A stretch of DNA of 64,000 bases from UBA4874 sp002399435 (GCA_036823195.1 DAISGI010000006.1:18442-82441); one strand, 5' to 3'; shown: positions 44,600 through 53,841, counted from the first letter of the stretch. Numbers and translations are program-made. Notes: a model not told the origin generated them from the letters alone.

Positions 44600-45088
44600 A
44601 TGTCAGGAGTATCGGAATCAGTTGCGGACAGCAAAAAAAAGATTTATGAAGACTTGAATACCTGTTTATCCGGTTTGCTGGACGGAGAAACGGATGAGAT
44701 CGCAAAGATGGCCAATGCAGCCGCCCTGCTGTATCAGTTTCTGCCGGATATCAACTGGGCGGGGTTTTATCGGTATCAGTCCAGGGAGCTTGTCCTGGGC
44801 CCCTTTCAGGGGCAGCCGGCGTGTATTCGTATTCCCATGGGGAAAGGGGTCTGCGGTACTGCGGCGGAGAAAAGGGAAATACAGATTGTGGAGGATGTCC
44901 GACAATTTTCCGGTCATATTTCCTGTGATTCCTCCTCCCGATCAGAGATTGTGCTTCCCATTCAGGAAAAGAACTGTCTGACGGGAGTCCTGGATATTGA
45001 CAGTCCGGAGAAAAGCCGGTTTGACCGGATCGACGCAGAAGGGTTGAAGGAGTTTATTCGCCGGTTTCAGAATGTTGGAGAGTTGTAA
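44600..45088 (+). CDS. Free methionine-(R)-sulfoxide reductase (GAF type)
   Basis: 162 residues. A single GAF domain has the fRMsr landmarks INWAGFY, LVLGPFQGQPAC, GKGVCGTA and HISCDSSSRSEIVLP. The three functional cysteines are C75, C85 and C109. It reduces free Met-R-sulfoxide, an oxidative-stress product. GGGAG lies about 11 nt before the ATG. Confidence 0.93.
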   Translation: MSGVSESVADSKKKIYEDLNTCLSGLLDGETDEIAKMANAAALLYQFLPDINWAGFYRYQSRELVLGPFQGQPACIRIPMGKGVCGTAAEKREIQIVEDVRQFSGHISCDSSSRSEIVLPIQEKNCLTGVLDIDSPEKSRFDRIDAEGLKEFIRRFQNVGEL

Positions 45089-45183
45089 AGCAGTGGTTAC
45101 TGTTTTATATTTGCAAATGAGTTCATTATTTGTTTATAAATGGAGAAACAGTGGCAAACATGTGGAAAAAGCGCCAGTTTGGT

Positions 45184-45269
45184 TGTGGATAATGTGGATA
45201 AGTATGGGGATGAATTTAAAATATGAAGAAATCCCGACGCAGCTTGTGGATAACTTGTATTTATTCACA
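45184..45269. promoter_or_regulatory. DnaA-box cluster 10 kb from dnaA
   Basis: Perfect reverse boxes TGTGGATAA lie at 45184-45192, 45193-45201 (directly abutting) and 45245-45253, and a forward TTATTCACA lies at 45261-45269. The intergenic stretch 45089-45593 holds this cluster, an AT-rich segment and a promoter with a leader hairpin (45498-45555). A 69-codon open frame across it is not credible as a gene. Confidence 0.75.
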
Positions 45270-45497
45270 GAAAATTGTTAATAGTCGTCGAAATCAGAAT
45301 GATTTTTCAAAAGCAATTTTTTTCCGGAAAGACTTTTGTTTCGAAGGATTATTGAAATAGTTATCGAATTTTATGCTTAATATGGGAGTCGGTAGAGGAT
45401 ATAGAATAAAAACAATGAAAAAGAGAAGTTTTCCCTGAAATACGGGCTATTCCTCGACCATCTTTCGGCACAGAAGATGGATGCATCATTGCGCAAA

Positions 45498-45555
45498 TTG
45501 ACAGATATATATATAATATATAGTAACCTTGCCGGTTAGCTTTGGCCGGGCAAGG
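45498..45555 (+). promoter_or_regulatory. Promoter and leader hairpin before the PAP2 gene
   Basis: A perfect TTGACA (45498-45503) precedes an AT-only run with several possible -10 boxes (TATAGT or TAGTAA at 15-17 bp). CCTTGCC (45527-45533) pairs with GGCAAGG (45549-45555) in what would be the 5' leader. No T-run follows. Confidence 0.45.
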
Positions 45556-45593
45556 AAACTTCCCGGAGGGATGATGTAAAGGGGGATCATTTT

Positions 45594-46268
45594 GTGAAAA
45601 CAATGAGGAACTTTCGAAAGTTCCTATCGGAGCATAAGCATCTTTACAGCTTGCTTTTGTTAGTTCCGATTTTGATATGGTTCAAGTATTTGGAGAGGGC
45701 CCTTGTTCCAGAGTATTTCATACACGCGGTTCTGGATGACCGGATTCCTTTCGTCAAGGAATTCGTTGTTCCGTATTTGATTTGGTTTCCATATATTGCC
45801 TATGGAGTGATATTCACCGGGATATATTCCCGAAGGGATTTTTACAAACTGCTTGTTTTTTTGGCATGCGGGATGTCCGTTGCCTATACCGTGTATATGA
45901 TTTATCCCAATGCACAGAATCTTAGGCCGGTCATTACCAAAAAGGATCCTTTCTCCCTTCTGGTGAAAATGGTATATGCCACGGATACACCGACCAATGT
46001 ATGTCCAAGCGTGCATGTGATTAACTCCATTGCGGTGAATGCAGCCCTGCAGCACTCGGAAGACTTTGCACGGAAGATAAAGAACGGGAGGATTGCATCC
46101 CACATTTTAACGATCCTCATATGCCTGTCCACTGTGTTTATTAAGCAGCATTCGGTTCTGGATGTCGGATGGGGGATTGTAACAGGAATGGTACTTTACA
46201 TTCCTCTGTATGCATTGCCTGCGATCAAGAGACGCAGCTGGGCTCGCTCTATTCGTATAAAGGGGTGA
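45594..46268 (+). CDS. PAP2-superfamily membrane protein
   Basis: 224 residues, GTG start at 45594 with AAAGGGGG 10 nt upstream. There are five or six spans. The PAP2-like phosphatase/transferase motifs are visible as CPSVHVINS and KQHSVLDVGWGI, the pattern of the inositol-phosphotransferase (AUR1-like) branch. It probably acts on a lipid phosphate. It precedes the acyltransferase-glycosyltransferase fusion by 8 bp, so a shared glycolipid pathway is likely. Confidence 0.82.
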   Translation: MKTMRNFRKFLSEHKHLYSLLLLVPILIWFKYLERALVPEYFIHAVLDDRIPFVKEFVVPYLIWFPYIAYGVIFTGIYSRRDFYKLLVFLACGMSVAYTVYMIYPNAQNLRPVITKKDPFSLLVKMVYATDTPTNVCPSVHVINSIAVNAALQHSEDFARKIKNGRIASHILTILICLSTVFIKQHSVLDVGWGIVTGMVLYIPLYALPAIKRRSWARSIRIKG

Positions 46269-46276
46269 TAAGGGTA

Positions 46277-48043
46277 ATGGAAGCGACACTTTCCGATAAT
46301 GTTTTTGTTTTTATTTTATTATCGGTTGTAAATACGTTTTTCTCCCTGAGATTACCTGAATTTATTTTGGATTATAAAAACTGGCTCTATCAGGAAAGAA
46401 AATGGGAGGATGGAGGAAAGGTTTATCAGCGGATATTCAAGGTAAAAAACTGGAAAAATGAGCTGCCGGAGCTAAGTGACTTTCTGAAGCCTATTTTCCC
46501 CAGAAAGCATATTACAGCGTTTGACGAGAAGCATATACAAAAATATCTTCTGGAATCCTGCCGCGCAGAGTTAACGCACTGGGGAATTATTCTGTCCTCT
46601 TTCCTTTTCGGAATTTGGAGTGGTTTTTTGGAAACACTTTTTATGATTTTTCTGGCACTTGGCTTGAATCTTCCATATGTCATCATTCAACGTTATAACC
46701 GGCCGCGTATCATCCGATTTCTTGAGAATAGTAAAGGGAACAGAGTGAAAAATAATCAAAAAAAAGGGAAGAATCGTATGGACATGGATAAAACCTCAGG
46801 GTGTCCCCCGTATAAGGGAAAAACCACTGCTGCAGATCATGAGCAAGGCGGCAATATTGTATTTCTTTCCGCAGAGGATACCGGGCAAGGTCATAAAAGT
46901 ATCACAAAGGCCTTGGTCGAGCAGGCCCATAAGCGATATCCGGAAGTGAAAATCACTGTGATCGATGGATTTTCCCTCGGAGGGAAGTTCATGGATCTGA
47001 TGGGGCGGCTTTATAATCCGATTATTGTCAATTTTCCCGCATTATGGGGCTTTTTTTATTGGGTAGCCAATCGTCATCCCCGTATCATTAATGCATTTGT
47101 AACAAAAAGTATAGAAAAGGAACTCATCCGCCGGCTGAAAGAAATCAGGCCGGAGATGATTGTTCCTGTTCATGCTGTTTTTATTGGTGCAGTTTTGAAT
47201 GTTCTGAAGCGGGAAAATATCAACATCCCGGTGATCCCTTTGATTGCCGATTTGGACAATGTTTCCAGTATGTGGGCGGACGAAAGGTCAGCTTACACCT
47301 TGTGCCCCTCGGTGGAGTCCAAACGGACCATGCTCTCCCTGGGGATTCCGGAAGAAAAATTACAGCTTGTTGATTTTCCGGTCCGGGAAGACTTTTGTGA
47401 ACCTTTCCCTGCTGCTCCGAGGGAGTCTGATCAGATAGCCAAAAACGGAGTTTCTGTCCTGTTGGTGAATGGGAGTCAGGGATCCAAACGGAATATGAGT
47501 ATTATCCGAAACATTCTGGATCGCAGCAACTGTCGCATCTCCATTCTGGCAGGGAGCAAGGTATCCCTGAAAGAAAGGCTGGAGAAGGAATTTGGGGATA
47601 CCCCGGGCCATCGTGTTCAAATTCATGGTTTCACGAAAGATATGAAAAGGTACATGACAGAAGCGGACATTCTCATTGTCCGGGGAAGTCCCAACGTGGT
47701 AATGGAAGCAGTGAATCTGTGCAAACCTATTATTGTTGTGGATGCATTGAGAGGACAGGAAGAGAAAAATCCGGAATATGTCCAACATCACAATTTGGGA
47801 GTGGTCTGTATGGATCCTCAAAAAGTTCCCGATGTGATATCGGATCTGCTTGCCCAGAACGGGAAAAAGCTTCGTGAGATCTATGACAGGCAGCTTACAT
47901 TCCGAAATATACGGGCAGCTCAGGAGATTGTGGAATTCATCGTCAAACATGGCTGTAAGACGATGCAGCGTCCGGCCGGGGTTTCCCAATCGGAAACATA
48001 TGATGCCTGTGTTTTGGATATGGATAAAAGTGAAATACATTAG
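46277..48043 (+). CDS. Fusion of a CrtO-like glycosyl acyltransferase domain and an MGDG-synthase-type glycosyltransferase
   Basis: 588 residues from the ATG at 46277. Residues 1-150 are membrane-bound and resemble the glycosyl-4,4'-diaponeurosporenoate acyltransferase (CrtO) family, with KVKNWKNELPE and ESCRAELTHWGI. A basic linker spans 151-193. From 194 on lies a GT-B glycosyltransferase of the MGDG-synthase/UgtP type, with SAEDTGQGHKS, FPALWGFFYW and IVRGSPNVVMEAVNLCKPI. No stop or frame change separates the halves. An internal ATG in the linker (preceded by AAGGGAAG) could also give a free glycosyltransferase. It probably makes an acylated glycolipid. The acceptor is unknown. Confidence 0.8.
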   Translation: MEATLSDNVFVFILLSVVNTFFSLRLPEFILDYKNWLYQERKWEDGGKVYQRIFKVKNWKNELPELSDFLKPIFPRKHITAFDEKHIQKYLLESCRAELTHWGIILSSFLFGIWSGFLETLFMIFLALGLNLPYVIIQRYNRPRIIRFLENSKGNRVKNNQKKGKNRMDMDKTSGCPPYKGKTTAADHEQGGNIVFLSAEDTGQGHKSITKALVEQAHKRYPEVKITVIDGFSLGGKFMDLMGRLYNPIIVNFPALWGFFYWVANRHPRIINAFVTKSIEKELIRRLKEIRPEMIVPVHAVFIGAVLNVLKRENINIPVIPLIADLDNVSSMWADERSAYTLCPSVESKRTMLSLGIPEEKLQLVDFPVREDFCEPFPAAPRESDQIAKNGVSVLLVNGSQGSKRNMSIIRNILDRSNCRISILAGSKVSLKERLEKEFGDTPGHRVQIHGFTKDMKRYMTEADILIVRGSPNVVMEAVNLCKPIIVVDALRGQEEKNPEYVQHHNLGVVCMDPQKVPDVISDLLAQNGKKLREIYDRQLTFRNIRAAQEIVEFIVKHGCKTMQRPAGVSQSETYDACVLDMDKSEIH

Positions 48044-48060
48044 AAGGAGGTTATTGTAGT

Positions 48061-48603
48061 ATGTCTGTCTATGATTTTGAGTACACGTCGATAGAGAATC
48101 AGCCGGTGAGAATGTCGGATTACAAGGGAAAAGTACTGCTTATTGTCAATACAGCCAGCAAGTGTGGATTCACACCCCAGTATAAGGGACTGGAAAAGCT
48201 CTATCAGAGCTACAGGGAGCGTGGGTTTACGATCATCGGTTTTCCCTGTAATCAGTTTATGGAACAGGAGCCGGGGAGCAACCAGGAGATATCCGAGTTT
48301 TGCTCGGTGCGTTACGGCGTTACCTTTCCATTGTCCGGGAAAGTGGATGTCCGTGGGGAAACGGCGATCCCGCTCTTTCAATATCTGACGTCGCAGAAAG
48401 AATTCCAGGGCTTTGAAAAAGGACTGAAAAACAAAACGTTTGAGCTCATGCTCAGGAACCGATACAAAGAAGGTTTTAGTGACAATCAGATCAAATGGAA
48501 TTTCACCAAATTTCTGATTGACCGCAGCGGAAATGTGGTTTCACGCTATGAATCGCCTGTGGAACCGATGAGCCTTGCGGGAGACATCGAAAAGTTGCTT
48601 TAG
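48061..48603 (+). CDS. Glutathione peroxidase family thiol peroxidase
   Basis: 180 residues. The peroxidatic Cys35 is in NTASKCGFTPQY, with Gln65 in FPCNQF and Trp146-Asn147 in WNFTKFLIDR, completing the catalytic tetrad. Cys81 is in the usual resolving position, so thioredoxin is the likely reductant. It has Cys, not selenocysteine. AAGGAGG precedes the ATG. Its stop lies at the head of a 16-bp tandem repeat. Confidence 0.95.
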   Translation: MSVYDFEYTSIENQPVRMSDYKGKVLLIVNTASKCGFTPQYKGLEKLYQSYRERGFTIIGFPCNQFMEQEPGSNQEISEFCSVRYGVTFPLSGKVDVRGETAIPLFQYLTSQKEFQGFEKGLKNKTFELMLRNRYKEGFSDNQIKWNFTKFLIDRSGNVVSRYESPVEPMSLAGDIEKLL

Positions 48604-48665
48604 GAAAATACGATGCCAGGAAAATACGACTCTAGGAAAATACGACTTTAGGAAGAAACTGCTTT
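48601..48665. repeat. 16-bp tandem repeat starting at the glutathione peroxidase stop
   Basis: Three units AGGAAAATACGAYTYT (48602-48617, 48618-48633, 48634-48649) and a fourth diverged unit begin within the TAG stop codon at 48601-48603. Confidence 0.8.
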
Positions 48666-48709
48666 GGGAAAGAGTGAAGGCGCAGGCCCGGCTCTTTCCT
48701 ATTTTTTTG
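48666..48709 (+). terminator. Terminator after glutathione peroxidase
   Basis: GGAAAGAG (48667-48674) pairs with CTCTTTCC (48692-48699), followed by TATTTTTTTG. The T-run overlaps the last codons of the convergent murG. Confidence 0.75.
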
Positions 48710-49769
48710 CCAGGGAATCAATCTGCTGCAGAATGATTTCTATGCTGTCGGCGGTATTGTTTTCCGTCATGGCACGGATATACTTTTCCCTGTTCAGGTA
48801 CAGATCCACGATATGATCATAAAGGGTGTCCTCCGTCATATTTTCCTGTTCCAGCATTTTGCTGAAGCCCTGTTTCACAAAGGACTTTGCATTGGCAATC
48901 TGATCGCCGCGGCTGGAGCTTAGGGGAAGAGGGATCAGCAGTGCCGGTTTTTTCAGGGCAAGGAACTCATAAATGGAGTTGGCTCCGGACCGGGATACCA
49001 CCAGATCGGTCATTGCCAGAATGTCGGGAAGCTCCTCGCTCACATATTCGAACTGCCTGTAGTCCGGATAACTGTCCAGAACGTTATCAAAATTGCCGCT
49101 GCCGCAGATATGCACCACCTGGAAGCGGCGGGTCAGCCTGCTCAGCAGTGCCCGGATCGCCTTATTGATGGAGACGGCGCCCTGACTGCCGCCCATGACC
49201 AGGATAGTGGGCTTTTCCCCGGTAAAGCCACACAGTTTTCTGCCCCTTTCCGGGTTACCCAAAAACAGTTCCTGTCGGATGGGAGTCCCGGTATGGATTG
49301 CTTTTCCTTCCCTGAAATATTGGACGGTCTCCGGAAAGGTGGTGCATACCGTCTTTGCAAACCGGGTGGCAATCTGATTGGCAAGGCCCGGCGTAATATC
49401 GGACTCATGGACAATAACCGGGACCCGGTTGATCCACCCTCCCAAAACAACTGGTACGGAAACAAATCCACCTTTGGAAAAGATAATCTGAGGCTTCAGT
49501 TTTCGAATCCGATTTATGGATTGTCCGATGCCTGCCAAAACCCGGAATGGATCGGTAAGATTTTTGATATCCGCATATCTTCTCAGCTTGCCGGACTGCA
49601 CGCTGTGATAGGTCACATAAGGGATTTCCGTTATCAGTTTCCGTTCAATCCCGTTTTGCGTTCCGATATAATGAATGTCCCATCCTCTTTTTCTCAGTTC
49701 CGGCAAAAGGGCAATATTGGGTGTCACATGGCCTGCCGTACCGCCGCCGGTTAAAACGATCCTTTTCAA
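48699..49769 (-). CDS. murG: MurG-family GlcNAc transferase
   Basis: 356 residues from a TTG start at 49769, which has GGGGAG 9 nt upstream. An ATG three codons earlier abuts the ribosome site and is less likely. The motifs VLTGGGTAGHVTPN, GGFVSVPVVLGG, VMGGSQGAVSIN and SRSGANSIYEF are the MurG set. It adds GlcNAc to lipid I to form lipid II. It stands outside a division cluster, so it may be a second MurG. It is on the lagging strand here. Confidence 0.92.
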   Translation of the reverse strand: MKRIVLTGGGTAGHVTPNIALLPELRKRGWDIHYIGTQNGIERKLITEIPYVTYHSVQSGKLRRYADIKNLTDPFRVLAGIGQSINRIRKLKPQIIFSKGGFVSVPVVLGGWINRVPVIVHESDITPGLANQIATRFAKTVCTTFPETVQYFREGKAIHTGTPIRQELFLGNPERGRKLCGFTGEKPTILVMGGSQGAVSINKAIRALLSRLTRRFQVVHICGSGNFDNVLDSYPDYRQFEYVSEELPDILAMTDLVVSRSGANSIYEFLALKKPALLIPLPLSSSRGDQIANAKSFVKQGFSKMLEQENMTEDTLYDHIVDLYLNREKYIRAMTENNTADSIEIILQQIDSLAKK

Positions 49770-49844
49770 GAAAAACATCTCCCCAAAACTTATTGAAATG
49801 GATGATCGAATTTCGTTTGATGCATGGACTGTCCGAAGTATCGG

Positions 49845-51665
49845 TCAGACTTTTTCCGGTGCATGAAGGCCTATCAGTCTTAAACCAGTGGCCAGGGTGG
49901 TTTTTGTCGCCTGTACCAATGCCAGTCGTGCTTTTCGGAGATCTCTTTCCTTCACCAGTATGGAATGTTCGTGGTAGAACCGGTTGAATTCCTTTGCCAG
50001 CTCCACCAGATAGCGGGTCAGTATGGAAGGCTCCAGATCGTCCAATGCCTGTTTTACCTTATCCGGGAAGTCAGCCAGGACCCGAACCAGCTGGTATTCC
50101 TCTTTACTGGACAGCAGGCTGCTGTCAAAATCTGCGGCTGCAGAAGCCTCTTTTGCCATCGTTTCTCCGGAAGAATCCGTTTCGTCGTTTTCGTCGCCCG
50201 CTTTGCGGACTCTGCCTGCCGGATCCGTTTCCGCGGAGGTTCTTACCGTTTTCCCGTCCTCTGCCCTGCGAAGGACGCTGCAGGCTCTCGCATGGGTATA
50301 TTGCACATAAGGACCGGTTTCCCCGTCAAAGTTCAGGACTTCATCCCAGGAGAAGGAGACATCCTTGATCCGGCTGCTGAACAAATCACTGAAGATCACG
50401 GCACCTACACCCATCTGCCTTGCTACTTCCTCCTTATTTTCCAGATCCGGATTTTTTTCTTCAATGGTCTCTCTGGTCTTTTGGATGGCCCTGGACAGGA
50501 TATCGTCCAGCAGTACCACTTTTCCGGTACGGGTGGCCAGTTTTTCCCCGCCAATGCTGACCGTGCCGAATGGTACATGATACAGGTCCTTATACCAGTC
50601 ATAACCCATCTTTTCTATTACTTTGAACCATTGTTTGAAGTGCAGGCTCTGGGAAACGCCGGTGACATAAATGCACTTGTCAAAATGATAGGTGTTTTTC
50701 CGATAGATGGCCGCGGTAATGTCCCGGGTGGCATACAAAGTGCTGCCGTCGGTTTTCAGGATCAGACAGGGAGGCATCCCTTCCTTTTCCAGATCCACCA
50801 CCATGGCCCCCTTGCTTTCCTTCAGCAGGTTCTTTTCCTTCAGTTCCTCAATCACCGGATCCATTTTGTCGTTATAAAAGGACTCGCCGGTATAGGCGTC
50901 AAATCTGACGCCCAACAGCTCGTAAACCTTTTTATATTCCTCCATGCTGATGTCAATGAACCAGCGCCAGAGGGAGCGGGCCTCTTCATTTCCCTGCTCC
51001 AGGCGCGTAAACCATTTCCTGGCTTCCTCATTCAGGGAAGGGTCCTTTTCTGCTTCTTTATGGAATTTCACATACAGGGCGACCAGCTCATCAATCATAT
51101 TTTCCCGGACGGCCTGCTCCGATCCCCATTTTTTGTAGGCCACGATGAGTTTGCCGAACTGGGTTCCCCAATCGCCAAGATGATTGATGCCGATGCAATG
51201 GTAGCCCATGAAGGAAAAAATCTGATACAGGGAGTTTCCAATGGAAGTGGAGCGCAGATGTCCTACATGAAACGGCTTTGCAATATTGGGGGAAGAGTAA
51301 TCTATGACAACGGTCTTCCTCCTGCCGATATCCGAGGAGCCGAAGGAACTTCCTGCCTTAAGTATTTCGCTCAGAACCTTCTTTATATACACGTTTTTGT
51401 TCAGAAAAATATTCAGGTAACCGGATACTGCCTCAATCCGGTCAATGTCTTCCGTGCTGCCCTTCTTTGAAACGGCGGCGGAGAGATCCTCCGCAATCTG
51501 TACCGGGGATTTTTTCAAAATCCTGCTCAGTTTAAAACAGGGAAGGGCCAGGTCCCCCATTTCCGGGTTGGGCGGCACCTCCAGCATATCGAGGATTTGC
51601 TGCGGCTCAATTCCCGGTATGCCGGGGGCCAGCAGTCTGGAAACTTCCGATTTTGCATTAAACAT
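49845..51665 (-). CDS. argS: Arginyl-tRNA synthetase
   Basis: 606 residues. The class I HIGH motif is HVGHL, in IAKPFHVGHLRSTSIGN, and the KMSKS loop is degenerate as in most ArgS (EKLATRTGKVV). The C-terminal anticodon-binding helical domain is complete. Residues about 467-512 form a hydrophilic Ser, Glu, Asp and Ala-rich insertion between the DALR part and the catalytic core that most homologues lack. A promoter lies 50 bp upstream, with no T-box leader. Confidence 0.97.
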   Translation of the reverse strand: MFNAKSEVSRLLAPGIPGIEPQQILDMLEVPPNPEMGDLALPCFKLSRILKKSPVQIAEDLSAAVSKKGSTEDIDRIEAVSGYLNIFLNKNVYIKKVLSEILKAGSSFGSSDIGRRKTVVIDYSSPNIAKPFHVGHLRSTSIGNSLYQIFSFMGYHCIGINHLGDWGTQFGKLIVAYKKWGSEQAVRENMIDELVALYVKFHKEAEKDPSLNEEARKWFTRLEQGNEEARSLWRWFIDISMEEYKKVYELLGVRFDAYTGESFYNDKMDPVIEELKEKNLLKESKGAMVVDLEKEGMPPCLILKTDGSTLYATRDITAAIYRKNTYHFDKCIYVTGVSQSLHFKQWFKVIEKMGYDWYKDLYHVPFGTVSIGGEKLATRTGKVVLLDDILSRAIQKTRETIEEKNPDLENKEEVARQMGVGAVIFSDLFSSRIKDVSFSWDEVLNFDGETGPYVQYTHARACSVLRRAEDGKTVRTSAETDPAGRVRKAGDENDETDSSGETMAKEASAAADFDSSLLSSKEEYQLVRVLADFPDKVKQALDDLEPSILTRYLVELAKEFNRFYHEHSILVKERDLRKARLALVQATKTTLATGLRLIGLHAPEKV

Positions 51666-51717
51666 TCGCTAAACCTCTTTCAAAAACTTTATTGTCCAGG
51701 ATCGCGTTTCAGAAATC

Positions 51718-51746
51718 ATGATATCATAAGAAAGGTCCTGCTGCAA
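51718..51746 (-). promoter_or_regulatory. Sigma-A promoter of argS
   Basis: On the minus strand TTGCAG (51746-51741) and TATCAT (51723-51718) are spaced by 17 bp. The leader would be about 45 nt, too short for a T-box. The rest of 51747-52000 shows no feature I can name. Confidence 0.55.
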
Positions 51747-52000
51747 TCCGTGATTACAACATAATGCTCCCTCAGGAACCACCGGCATCGCTCGGGTATT
51801 TTCCCTTAGACCGTTGGGGCCTGTCAGACGTTGATCCAGTGGTCATCTCGTTGATTTTTTCTCGCCTTCACCCGTATTATACCATGTTTTCATTCCCGTG
51901 TTTGCTTTGGCAATGTATTTGTTTTACAGAAATCTGTCTGATTTGTATAATAGGATTCAAGGCATAATATTGATCCATCATGATATTTGCCGGGTGTATT

Positions 52001-52052
52001 CCAAAAGGACCGGAGCCTGCCGCAGAAAAATGGCAGTGCTCCGGTCCTCTTT
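52001..52052 (-). terminator. Rho-independent terminator of the LplABC-type operon
   Basis: AGGACCGGAGC (52006-52016) pairs with GCTCCGGTCCT (52038-52048), extended by an inner CTGCC/GGCAG stem. On the minus strand it is followed by TTTTGG, 31 bp after the last gene. Confidence 0.8.
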
Positions 52053-52082
52053 CAAACCCAACCCCCAAAGGTTCCTTTAAAT

Positions 52083-53729
52083 TTATTTGGTCTTCGCCAG
52101 ATAATCCGTTAATTGCTTGTTTGCTGCCTCCACGACTTTATCGATTCCATTGTCCTTTAATTTCTGAATGAACTCCGGCAGCTTTTGCTTGGGATCGATG
52201 GTCCCGGCATCCAGGGACAATGCATATTCCGCTGCAACATTGGATAATGAGCCCATTTCCGTTTCCACCGGAGTGGAATCAAAACAGTAGCCGAGAATCG
52301 GAATGCTCTTGGCGGCGCCATAATACTTCTTGAACCGATCCAGGAAATCTGCACCCTGTTCCTTTTGGGGGGGCAGCAGGGTGATGTTGCCCATACCGTT
52401 GGTCCACGGCACATAATCGTCCCGTTTATCCAGGAAATTCACCATATTGTCTTCCATCTTATAATGGGTTCCCTCGACTCCATAATTTAAAAGGGTCATC
52501 AGATACGGATCTGTATTCAGGAGGTTCAGGAACATCACAGCCCTTTCCGGATTTTTGGAAGAGCTGGATACAGCCATCATTGCGCCCTGCGAAGAGGTGG
52601 TATCCACATATGGCGGAGTGCAGGGCACCATGGCGACTTCGATTCCGCGTTCCTTGCCTGCCTGTGCTTCGTAGCCCAGGGCATAGCTCTGAGTGCCGAT
52701 CAGGTATTCCCCGGTCAGTTGTTTGGCACTGCGCACATCATTGGCCTGTTTGGGATTGCCCATGGCGGGATCGATATAGCCGGCGTTAAAGTATTCCCGT
52801 GTCTTCTCAGCAAATTTTTTGTATTCGTCTGTTTCAAACTTGCTCAGGATCTTATTCCCATAGGACCCTTCGGCGGCGACATCCTTGGGATCAATGTAAT
52901 AGGAAAGCAGGTTGTTTGTGCCGGAGTCGCCGGCAACGACAATACTGTTGGTCACCATCCGTTCCAGAACGGCGGCTTCAACCAGCAGCGGGTAGAAGTT
53001 CTTCCCTTCGCCTTCCTTGACGGTTTTCAGGATATCTCCGAATCCGTAATAATCCGTATTCTTGATATCGTCCTCGGTATAGCCGTATTTTTTCATCAGG
53101 TTCATGTTGAGGTCCCAGCAATTCTGCGTGGCGAGGTCTTTGTACCCCGGAATGGCATATACTCCCATTCCGTCTTTTCCTGGAATGGTGGCGCCATGAA
53201 TCAGAACTTCTGGCAGCTGTTTCCAAAGATCCGTTGCATATTTCTCAATGAGATTGTTTTTCGGGTCGTCCAGACGCATCCAGGCGCCTTTCCGTGCATA
53301 GGAATTGTACTCATCGGCACTCCAGGAACAGGTAAAATAGATGTCCACAGGGTCCTGGCCCTGAATGGACAGAACGACATTCTCATCGAAGTCTCCCCAG
53401 GTGCCCCAAATGGGTTTCAAAGTAACATTGATCTTTTCCTTCAGATATTCATTGGCCTTTTCCAGGACCTCCTTGTCGTCGGTGACATTGCTGCCATGCA
53501 GATACCATGTCAATGTAACCGGCTTGGAGGTATCCTTCCCGTCGGGCTCTTTTTGATTGGATTTTTCATCTTCCGGTTTCTTGTCCTCTGTTTTTTCCGT
53601 GGGACCCGGAGTGACCTTCTTATCCGCAACGTCTTTGTTTTTTGTACCGCAGCCGGCAAAGGCAGTCGTCAGGAGTGCCAGGATCAAAGCCGCGGAGAGC
53701 AATTTTTTTACGGACAGTTTCCTTTTCAT
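52083..53729 (-). CDS. LplA-type extracellular solute-binding lipoprotein
   Basis: 548 residues. The signal peptide ends in a lipobox with Cys27 (TAFAGC), followed by a Lys, Glu, Asp and Pro-rich linker. The body is the cluster D sugar-binding fold. Its C-terminal part (SSSKNPERAVMFLNLLNTDP onward, then a DUF3502-type end) is typical of LplA/YtcQ proteins. It delivers an unknown saccharide to the two permeases encoded upstream. It is the last gene of the operon. Confidence 0.9.
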   Translation of the reverse strand: MKRKLSVKKLLSAALILALLTTAFAGCGTKNKDVADKKVTPGPTEKTEDKKPEDEKSNQKEPDGKDTSKPVTLTWYLHGSNVTDDKEVLEKANEYLKEKINVTLKPIWGTWGDFDENVVLSIQGQDPVDIYFTCSWSADEYNSYARKGAWMRLDDPKNNLIEKYATDLWKQLPEVLIHGATIPGKDGMGVYAIPGYKDLATQNCWDLNMNLMKKYGYTEDDIKNTDYYGFGDILKTVKEGEGKNFYPLLVEAAVLERMVTNSIVVAGDSGTNNLLSYYIDPKDVAAEGSYGNKILSKFETDEYKKFAEKTREYFNAGYIDPAMGNPKQANDVRSAKQLTGEYLIGTQSYALGYEAQAGKERGIEVAMVPCTPPYVDTTSSQGAMMAVSSSSKNPERAVMFLNLLNTDPYLMTLLNYGVEGTHYKMEDNMVNFLDKRDDYVPWTNGMGNITLLPPQKEQGADFLDRFKKYYGAAKSIPILGYCFDSTPVETEMGSLSNVAAEYALSLDAGTIDPKQKLPEFIQKLKDNGIDKVVEAANKQLTDYLAKTK

Positions 53730-53841
53730 GATGGATATTCCCCCTTATTGATAATAATTGATAGCGTTATGCTTTATTGTAAGCAGCCGGCAGCTTTTGC
53801 CAGCTGTTCTTACCGATTTGGATAAACCATTTGATCCCGCA

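Noticed and set aside
45072..45281. 69-codon open frame across the DnaA-box cluster
   Set aside because: It is made of the DnaA boxes and AT-rich DNA, has no ribosome site and overlaps the preceding gene.
51666..51800. T-box leader before argS
   Set aside because: The leader from the predicted promoter is about 45 nt and lacks the AGGGTGGAACCGCG-type antiterminator motif. The same holds for gltX (60338-60367).
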